DNA of 64,000 bases from Orientia tsutsugamushi (GTDB lineage: Bacteria; Pseudomonadota; Alphaproteobacteria; Rickettsiales; Rickettsiaceae), in assembly GCF_900327275.1 (NCBI RefSeq), contig NZ_LS398548.1, forward strand, positions 2,356,001-2,420,000. The letters run 5' to 3'. The notes under the pieces were generated by a model that made no database searches, was not told the origin of the DNA, and saw only the letters and a program-made list of their open reading frames with translations. Made by a program: the position numbers and the translations under genes. Within the stretch, counting starts at the first letter, position 1. Every line of letters begins with the position of its first letter. This document shows positions 58,241-64,000 of this stretch, one piece after another.

Positions 58241-58813
58241 ATGATAGATTTTTATAGTGAGAGCTTAATAAATAAGCTGTTTGAAACCAACATAAGATTT
58301 AACACCAAAATTGATCTTGATAGAGTTGAAAAAGCAATACTTTACGCTAAAAAATATCATTGCCAGCAAAAGAGAGATACAGAACTCTACTACACACATC
58401 CATTGAAAGTAGCTCACATGGTATCAGACCACAGCTTTGAAACAGATACAATTATTACTGCAATACTACATGATACACTTGAAGACACAAAAGTAACTAA
58501 AGAAAGAATAAGGTACGAATTTGGTGCTAATATTGCAGAACATGTTTCAGATCTCACAAGGGTTAGGAATAATAAGAAAATCAGTGCTATGGAAATGATA
58601 CAAATATTACGCAGCCAAAATAAAACAGAACTATTACTGATCAAGCTTTTTGATAGATTCCATAATATTACAACTATATTCATCAAACCTCCTCACAAAA
58701 GGCAAGAAATAATATTTGAAACTCAGCAAGAATTTATAGCTCTTGCTGAATACCTTAAACTACCAGAGATTGGAGAACGCTTAAGCGAATATTGTAAACT
58801 TCATGCTAGCTAA
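58241..58813 (+). CDS. spoT: Small SpoT-like alarmone hydrolase
   Basis: 190 residues from the ATG after GGAGGT. HD hydrolase motifs are kept: YYTHPLKVAHMVSDHS, AILHDTLEDTKVTKERI, FGANIAEHVSDLTRVRNNKK. Relative to 28424-28999 it lacks one residue (RDTELYY versus RDTGELYY) and has E-to-K and Y-to-H changes next to the first metal histidine, which may weaken activity. The expected reaction is hydrolysis of (p)ppGpp. It lies between the broken dnaB and an intact ankyrin gene. The upstream-extended frame from 58151 overlaps the promoter and is not used. Confidence 0.8.
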   Translation: MIDFYSESLINKLFETNIRFNTKIDLDRVEKAILYAKKYHCQQKRDTELYYTHPLKVAHMVSDHSFETDTIITAILHDTLEDTKVTKERIRYEFGANIAEHVSDLTRVRNNKKISAMEMIQILRSQNKTELLLIKLFDRFHNITTIFIKPPHKRQEIIFETQQEFIALAEYLKLPEIGERLSEYCKLHAS

Positions 58814-58847
58814 TGAGTAAATAATTGAGAATGAAAGGATTAAATAT

Positions 58848-59492
58848 ATGATATTAAAATCTAAGACTAAGTATACCTTACATAGCGCTATTCAAGATGG
58901 TGATATTAAAAAAGTGAAGCAGCTTATTAATAAGGATATTACACTTGTCAATTCAAAATATAAAGATGGCACTACTGCTTTATCTGTTGCTTTGAAATAT
59001 AAGAATCTACCTATTGCTAAGATTTTGTTGAACAATGAAGCTAACGTAAACGCACAAGATAATGATGGGCACACTGCTTTACATCTTGTTGTTGAAACAA
59101 TTCAAGTATATTATGAATTTTTCGAAAAATATCCTACCTATTGCAATGATCATATAGCATTACTGCTAAAATATAATGCTGATGTAAATATCGAGAATAA
59201 TCAAGGTAATACACCTTTATCTGATGCTGTTGAATGCAAATGTGTAGAACCTTTAGCAATTATGCTAAAACATAATTCTACTGGTATTAATAAAAAATAT
59301 GATGAAGGAGAAACGCTACTACATATTGCTGTTCGTAATAAAATCATAGATATTATACAGCTTTTGATTGATTATGGAGCAGATATTGATGCAAAAGATG
59401 ATAACGGCATGACTACTATAGATTATGCTGCTAAAAGCGGTAATGCAGATGTATTCAACTTTCTAATGGAACAATCAGTCCCATGGTATTAG
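58848..59492 (+). CDS. Ankyrin-repeat protein, 214 aa
   Basis: About six ankyrin units fill the protein: TLHSAIQDGDIKKVKQLINK, TTALSVALKYKNLPIAKILL, ANVNAQDNDGHTALHLVVET, ADVNIENNQGNTPLSDAVEC, ETLLHIAVRNKIIDIIQLLI, ADIDAKDDNGMTTIDYAAKS. There is no signal peptide or additional domain. It is intact, unlike the frameshifted copy at 27741-28386. As a short all-ankyrin protein it is a binding module, perhaps a secreted effector; targets are unknown. It starts 34 bp after the hydrolase stop and is followed by the exported beta-barrel gene. Confidence 0.85.
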   Translation: MILKSKTKYTLHSAIQDGDIKKVKQLINKDITLVNSKYKDGTTALSVALKYKNLPIAKILLNNEANVNAQDNDGHTALHLVVETIQVYYEFFEKYPTYCNDHIALLLKYNADVNIENNQGNTPLSDAVECKCVEPLAIMLKHNSTGINKKYDEGETLLHIAVRNKIIDIIQLLIDYGADIDAKDDNGMTTIDYAAKSGNADVFNFLMEQSVPWY

Positions 59493-59538
59493 GTTTCAAC
59501 AGATAGCTAATATGTTAATATTAAAAAGAGAAGTTAAT

Positions 59539-60045
59539 ATGAATGTTTTGAAATTACTTTTACAACCGGGTTATGCTGTTATATTAGCATTCGTTGTATT
59601 ATCTTCACCATCGATATGTACAGCGAATAATAATGTAAACTTCAATGCCTCTAAAGGTGGTATTGATACTTCACAACAATTCTATATAAAATTTTCAACT
59701 GGTATTGCTACTAGCTACGATACATTAGAAGCTGGAATTGGTTATAGATTAGATCGGCACAGAATGGATGTAAGATTAGGATTTATGTGTCATCACAACT
59801 GTAGAGATAACTTTATTCAAGGAAATTATTATTACAATATAATTGAAGGTAACAAAGCATCAATTTTTGTTACAGGTGGCCTAGTATCAGCTTTCAATAG
59901 TGATAGCGGTACTGGTATAGACTTGGGAGTTGGTACAACAATAAACTTATTAAGAGATATATATTTAGACATTGAATGTAGCACAATTGCTAACTATAGA
60001 CCACTTCCTATTCATATACGATTTGGATTGCGGGTTCACATTTAA
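59539..60045 (+). CDS. Exported putative beta-barrel protein
   Basis: 168 residues from ATG 59539 (AGAGAAG ribosome site), with a signal peptide ending near ICTA. Strand-like alternation (FYIKFSTGIATSYDTLEAGI, HRMDVRLGFMC, YLDIECSTIANY) and the C-terminus HIRFGLRVHI suggest an outer-membrane barrel. Compared with 27191-27694, the loop segment ASIFVTGGLVSAFNSDSGTG differs strongly while the strands are conserved, as expected for surface-exposed variation. It is convergent with dam, with 3 bp between the stops. No family name can be given. Confidence 0.65.
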   Translation: MNVLKLLLQPGYAVILAFVVLSSPSICTANNNVNFNASKGGIDTSQQFYIKFSTGIATSYDTLEAGIGYRLDRHRMDVRLGFMCHHNCRDNFIQGNYYYNIIEGNKASIFVTGGLVSAFNSDSGTGIDLGVGTTINLLRDIYLDIECSTIANYRPLPIHIRFGLRVHI

Positions 60046-60048
60046 TAA

Positions 60049-60858
60049 CTAGCAAGTTTTATAGTTAGTAATGATTAGCTCATTAACAGGATTGCGTTGT
60101 TCATTGATTGAGTATACAACTGTAACGGTATTGATATTAAAATCTTTGTATAAGTCTCTAATAAAGGCAGTATTATTATTTGAGATCATAATCTTAACAC
60201 CTTTATTTGTTAATTCTTTGACAAAATCCCGTAATCTAATTTGATCTTTTTCATCAAATGGAAGTCTAGTATAGAACCGTTCTCCAGATTTATGGTAAGG
60301 AGGATCGAAATAAACAAAGTCATTTTGTTGAGGCTCTATAAATGAAAAATCTGTAGCATAAATTGATACACCATGTAAAAGGTTGCTGCATTGGTTTATT
60401 CTAGATGCAATGTGGAGTTTAATGTAGCATTCACCAGAAAATGTTTGAGCAGATTGTCCATTTTTGTAGACTCTATAAATTCCCCTAAAAGAGTATTTAT
60501 TAAGATATATAAATTTTGCGGTAATTTCATTCGGATTATTACTATATTTGTTTTTAACTTTATAATAATAATCCTTCGAATGATGTTTGTGATATAAACT
60601 CAGTAATCTATTGACCTCATTAGGATTATTTTTAACAGCATTATAGCTAGTAATTAAATCAAGATTGATGTCAGACAAAAAACATTGTTTAAAAAGATGC
60701 CTAACTTGAAAAAATAAAGCACCTCCACCAAGAAATGGTTCATAGTAATTATAGTGTGGACCTTGAGGAAGATGTTCTATTAATTTATTAACAATTCTTC
60801 GTTTACTACCAATCCAATGAAGGAAAGGCTTAGACTTATTAGCAACAGCTACTGACAC
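60049..60858 (-). CDS. dam: Dam-type N6-adenine DNA methyltransferase
   Basis: 269 residues of the D12 class: SAM-binding FLHWIGSKRRIVNKL, YYEPFLGGGALFFQVRHLF, the catalytic DPPY in FVYFDPPYHKSGE, and the C-terminal NELIITNYK. It methylates adenine N6, most often in GATC, though target specificity cannot be read off. It is intact, unlike the copy at 26375-27187. It is divergent from the kinase pair. An orphan methylase with no restriction gene nearby points to regulation or protection of the element. Confidence 0.9.
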   Translation of the reverse strand: MSVAVANKSKPFLHWIGSKRRIVNKLIEHLPQGPHYNYYEPFLGGGALFFQVRHLFKQCFLSDINLDLITSYNAVKNNPNEVNRLLSLYHKHHSKDYYYKVKNKYSNNPNEITAKFIYLNKYSFRGIYRVYKNGQSAQTFSGECYIKLHIASRINQCSNLLHGVSIYATDFSFIEPQQNDFVYFDPPYHKSGERFYTRLPFDEKDQIRLRDFVKELTNKGVKIMISNNNTAFIRDLYKDFNINTVTVVYSINEQRNPVNELIITNYKTC

Positions 60859-61224
60859 ATGAAGTTTAATTAATTTATGTTAGTTGAATCTCTATTGAGA
60901 TTATACCAGAAAACAGCTTGTAGTGCTAGTAATAATAACGCTTACAAGGCTCTTTATGCATCCTTTTTGAATAAGATTTATTATAACCATAAGCAAGGAA
61001 TGTGATAATTTCGCATCAACATTAGATTATTATGCAAAAATTTAGCCTGTAAATTAAAAGATTTTAATAGACTGGTAAAAAATATAATGCTACTCTATAC
61101 CTTATATTATCTAGGTTTCAAAACTTTGATGATAATGATCTGAAGATTAAATAAAACAAAGGGTTGAACTTTTGGAATTAATCTTCAGAAACCATTTTTT
61201 AAACAAAAACAGTAGGGGAATTCT
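60859..61224. other. 366-bp divergent intergenic region
   Basis: Between dam (minus) and the kinase pair (plus) there is no gene. It is AT-rich and lacks both the 145-bp repeat and the ankyrin cassette found at the equivalent place in the other module. AGGGGAA just before 61225 serves as ribosome site. Confidence 0.5.
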
Positions 61225-62001
61225 ATGCCTATTCAAGACGAAGGTCAAAATAAAATCAATAAATTAACCGAAAAATTATCTACAGAGGGAATTAATAGCA
61301 CAACAATAAAACAGATAGACGCTGAATTGCAAAAACTATACTTTCAGCTAGAGGAATCTGAGCAAGTAAGCATAAATTGCATAGAGTGGATACAATATTT
61401 TAGGCTAATAGTAAATAACTACGACAGAAAAAAAGTAAATATAATAGCTTCTCTAAATGGAATGATTTTTTTATTTAGACAATACATAGCATCAACGAAT
61501 GTAAGAATTGAAACATTTAACATAGAATTGCTAATAAATAATACCGTTATCAGAATGAGGGAACATTTTGAAAATGAGAATATAAAGCTAAATGTTCAAA
61601 ATGACATAAAGACGGTTCTGATTGGAGATAGTTTTCGAATAAAAGCAGTAATAAGTCAGTTAATTGGTAGTGCTATTATAAATAGCAGCAAAAATAGCAA
61701 GATTACTATTAACCTCAATCAGTATTCAGAAATATTACAATTTACAGTACAAAACATAGGACTAAGCACTTCTAAAGAAAAATTAGAAAGAATAAATGCT
61801 GAACTAGAGAATTTGAATTTGGTAACGTATCAAGAACTAGGAGAAGGATTAGCATTTATAAAACATCTTACAGATCAGCTAAAAGGAAGACTAAGAGCAA
61901 AAGAGGAAAATAATTACATAACTTTTTCATTTGAAGTGCCAATAACTAGTTTGAATTATTCTTTAGGAGAATGCTATGAAAGAAAAGAAGAAAACAATTA
62001 A
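61225..62001 (+). CDS. Histidine-kinase-like protein with decayed ATPase domain
   Basis: 258 residues, identical to 22051-22827 except near the N-terminus (MPIQDEG versus MPIEDEG, DAELQKLYFQ versus DSEMQKLYCQ). The GHKL-like region lacks a proper G1 box (VQNIGLSTSKEKL) and no phospho-accepting histidine box is seen in the helical half. It overlaps the next gene by 26 bp. Near-identity of the two distant copies implies recent duplication or gene conversion. Confidence 0.65.
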   Translation: MPIQDEGQNKINKLTEKLSTEGINSTTIKQIDAELQKLYFQLEESEQVSINCIEWIQYFRLIVNNYDRKKVNIIASLNGMIFLFRQYIASTNVRIETFNIELLINNTVIRMREHFENENIKLNVQNDIKTVLIGDSFRIKAVISQLIGSAIINSSKNSKITINLNQYSEILQFTVQNIGLSTSKEKLERINAELENLNLVTYQELGEGLAFIKHLTDQLKGRLRAKEENNYITFSFEVPITSLNYSLGECYERKEENN

Positions 62002-62833
62002 CAAATGGATGGTACAAATTCCTCCAATAGCAATTACGTTGATGAATGGAGAGAGTGAGAATATCGATGAATATATGGAAATAATAACAAAGCTAAGAAA
62101 AGCGAAGTATCAGGTCGAGGTAGCTGAATCATTGAAAGAATATTGTACAGATTTAATACAGGAGATTAAATATAGATTTAATATTGCAACGAGTGAAATT
62201 GTAAGGCTAGCAAGCGAGATCATGTTAAATGATTCGGAAAATAAAGATAAGCTGAAAACAATATTAAATCGATCAGCAAATCTCCAAGAATACTGTAACG
62301 ACGTAGTTTACACGCTTAGAAGCGAAATTGAGAATGAAAATTTATGTTTAAAAAAATTTAGCATACAAAAGCTAGTAAAAAATGCCGTCAGGAGACTAGA
62401 AGACATTGCAAAAGAGAAAGATATAAAAATCAATTACAATTTTCAGTACAAAATGAAGGATATTGTGATTGGAAATAGTGATCACTTACAAGCTATATTA
62501 AGTCAATTAATAGGAAGCGTCATTAGATTTAATCACAGCTGCCAGGTTATAATTACAGTTCATTTGTTTACTATAAAAAATTATATAAAAAGCGATAACA
62601 TACTACAATTTAGAATACATGATACAGGAAGCGGTATTTCAAAAGAAAAATTAGGGAATATAAAAGCTAAATTAGCTGATTTTGAGTTGGTACGAGACTA
62701 TCCGCTAATGCTTGAATCAGGATTATGGTTTGTAAATTACCTTATTAATCAACTTAATGGAGAAATGGAAATAGAAAGCGAAAAAGACAAGTTTACAACC
62801 ATTACTTGCAATATTCCAGTACAACTTTTTTAA
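61976..62833 (+). CDS. Histidine-kinase-like ATPase domain protein
   Basis: 285 residues, identical to 21219-22076. The GHKL domain has HDTGSGISKEKL as G1 and ESGLWFVNYLINQLNGEM as the G2-side helix. The helical region before it has no H-box. AGGAGA lies inside the upstream gene just before the ATG, so translation is coupled. It may phosphorylate another protein or act as an ATP-switch; no response regulator is present in the window. Confidence 0.7.
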   Translation: MKEKKKTINKWMVQIPPIAITLMNGESENIDEYMEIITKLRKAKYQVEVAESLKEYCTDLIQEIKYRFNIATSEIVRLASEIMLNDSENKDKLKTILNRSANLQEYCNDVVYTLRSEIENENLCLKKFSIQKLVKNAVRRLEDIAKEKDIKINYNFQYKMKDIVIGNSDHLQAILSQLIGSVIRFNHSCQVIITVHLFTIKNYIKSDNILQFRIHDTGSGISKEKLGNIKAKLADFELVRDYPLMLESGLWFVNYLINQLNGEMEIESEKDKFTTITCNIPVQLF

Positions 62834-62900
62834 TCAAATTAATTCGCTTCTTTCACACTTTTTATCTGAGACTGAAGTATATAAAAAGTTTAATTTATTG

Positions 62901-62926
62901 TATAATTTATTAAAGATTATTTAGAG
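62901..62926 (+). promoter_or_regulatory. -10 box and ribosome site of the last SpoT-like gene
   Basis: TATAAT at 62901-62906, then AGAG at 62923-62926, before the ATG at 62934. The same arrangement precedes 21118 on the other strand. Confidence 0.45.
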
Positions 62927-62933
62927 ATGAAAA

Positions 62934-63509
62934 ATGATAGACTTTTATAGCGAAAGCTTACTAAATAAGCTGTTTGAAACCAACGTAAGATTTGACACTA
63001 AAATTGATCTTGATAAAGTTGAAAAAGCAATATTTTATGCCCAAAAATATCATGGTCAGCAAAAGAGAGATACAGGAGAACTATACTACACACATCCATT
63101 AGAAGTAGCTTATATGGTATCAGACTACAGCTTTGAAACAGATACGATTATTACAGCAATACTACATGATACTATCGAAGACACAACACTAACCAAAGAA
63201 AAGATTGTTAAGGTATTCGGTAGAAAAATTGCGGAACAGGTTTCAGATCTCACCAGGATTAAGGATAATAAAAAAATTAGTTCTAGAGAGATGATTCAAA
63301 CATTATATAACCGAAATAAAACAGAACTATTATTAATTAAGCTTTTCGACCGATTCCATAATATTCAGACTGTATCAATAAAACCTTATGAAAAAAGACA
63401 AGAAATCATACTAGAAACTCAGCAAGAATTTATACCTCTTGCTGAATATCTTAAATTACAAGAAATTGCTATAGAGCTAAATAAATACTGTAAGCTGTAT
63501 GCTACCTAG
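62934..63509 (+). CDS. spoT: Small SpoT-like alarmone hydrolase
   Basis: 191 residues, partner of 20543-21118: YYTHPLEVAYMVSDYS, AILHDTIEDTTLTKEKI, then FGRKIAEQVSDLTRIKDNKK. All HD-domain metal and catalytic positions visible in the family are kept. Only the hydrolase domain is present. It ends the second cargo module; homology between the modules stops within a few bases of its stop codon, which marks the module boundary. It is expected to lower (p)ppGpp. Confidence 0.85.
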   Translation: MIDFYSESLLNKLFETNVRFDTKIDLDKVEKAIFYAQKYHGQQKRDTGELYYTHPLEVAYMVSDYSFETDTIITAILHDTIEDTTLTKEKIVKVFGRKIAEQVSDLTRIKDNKKISSREMIQTLYNRNKTELLLIKLFDRFHNIQTVSIKPYEKRQEIILETQQEFIPLAEYLKLQEIAIELNKYCKLYAT

Positions 63510-63514
63510 CTTTT

Positions 63515-64000
63515 CTACAAAATCACACAAGCTGAGATAGAGTTTACTGCTTCAAAAACCATTCCAGCACATGATATATCTAAATCTTCATCGTTTGGTT
63601 TATGATTTATAAACTCTATAAAGCCATCTGTATCTAAAATACTAATGTTATTATCAGTAAATCTTTCATCATGCTTAAGTTCTTCTAATTCTTTTTGAAT
63701 ATCATAATTCAAAGCATTAAATACAATAGTTGCCCCTTTATTACCAAGTATAAAGCCTTTCCTACAGTTCAGTAATGCATATACTCTATTGCTTGGTGTT
63801 TCTTGTATGTCGTAAGGATGGTAAAATATTGAAATATATAAGTTATCTCTCTTAACTGTATGGGCTTTTATATTTGAATAATTATCACATCCATTAATAA
63901 TATCAGAATATATATTTTCATCATATCCAACTAAGATTACGGTCTTATTATTCTCTTTTAAGAGAAAATCTATAGTTGGCTTAATTATTTTAGTTTGATT
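63515..64000 (-). CDS. Unknown protein, 5' end beyond the window
   Basis: The minus-strand frame is open from the right edge to a stop at 63515, giving at least 161 C-terminal residues. The internal TTG at 63712 is therefore not the start. Readable stretches are KTVILVGYDENIYSDIINGC, LYISIFYHPYDIQETPSNRV and LLNCRKGFILGNKGATIVFN, with an acidic end containing HKPNDEDLDIS. I recognise no family. It lies just beyond the repeated cargo module, convergent with the hydrolase gene, 5 bp between the stops. Confidence 0.5.
   Translation of the reverse strand, partial: NQTKIIKPTIDFLLKENNKTVILVGYDENIYSDIINGCDNYSNIKAHTVKRDNLYISIFYHPYDIQETPSNRVYALLNCRKGFILGNKGATIVFNALNYDIQKELEELKHDERFTDNNISILDTDGFIEFINHKPNDEDLDISCAGMVFEAVNSISACVIL

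Overview
The window is AT-rich, densely repeated and full of broken genes. Its gene content (F-type and Ti-type tra genes, Rpn nucleases, ankyrin and TPR proteins, small SpoT-type hydrolases, histidine-kinase fragments, a private DnaB) matches the Rickettsiales amplified genetic element (RAGE) of Orientia tsutsugamushi. That assignment rests on gene content and recalled family knowledge, not on a database search.

Layout. (1) 1-12.2 kb: a degraded conjugation block. It holds traA 3' part, a frameshifted primase, an Rpn nuclease, coupling protein traD, a secreted TPR protein and a traG cut by an IS110 element. (2) 11.2-19.3 kb: an inverted second copy of the traA-primase-rpn-traD block, ending in a traA / traD(Ti) divergent pair whose intergenic region is an oriT candidate. 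(3) 19.4-35.5 kb: an Rpn nuclease and a RAGE replication/cargo module on the minus strand. From its own 5' side this reads integrase (split by an IS5-like element), traL-traE'-traB', replication protein, dnaB, SpoT-like hydrolase, ankyrin, beta-barrel protein, Dam (dead), histidine-kinase pair, SpoT-like hydrolase. A cassette with a 661-aa ankyrin protein is inserted between two 145-bp direct repeats. (4) 36.9-47.1 kb: a chromosomal housekeeping block with intact genes, NAD-glutamate dehydrogenase, mnmE, xerC, dksA, ppa, holB and an rluC-family gene. (5) 47.1-54.9 kb: IS wreckage (IS982, IS630), an ankyrin relic, an integrase relic and the most unusual gene of the window. (6) 55.0-63.5 kb: a second copy of the replication/cargo module, on the plus strand, so the housekeeping block is bracketed by two oppositely oriented RAGE copies.

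How the genes fit together. The tra genes would once have nicked the element at oriT (TraA), coupled it (TraD) and passed it through an F-like type IV channel (TraL, TraE, TraB, TraG). The replication protein and DnaB would copy it, and cargo (ankyrins, alarmone hydrolases, kinases, Dam) would act on the host cell or the bacterial stress state. Nearly every mobility gene here carries a stop, frameshift, deletion or IS insertion. Most cargo in the 55-63.5 kb copy is intact.

Main novelty candidate: 48479-51051 (minus). This is an 857-codon reading frame, interrupted once by a short A8/T8 tract, with nine tandem 40-residue repeats of the form FSNISSIL-[variable]-QALEKLLQIL. They look like the repeats of TAL effectors and Burkholderia BAT proteins, with the variable residues exactly where the base-specifying di-residue sits. 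It also has a basic NLS-like N-terminus and an acidic C-terminus. This would be a TALE-like nuclear DNA-binding effector in a Rickettsiales bacterium; that reading is inference and needs profile and structure searches.
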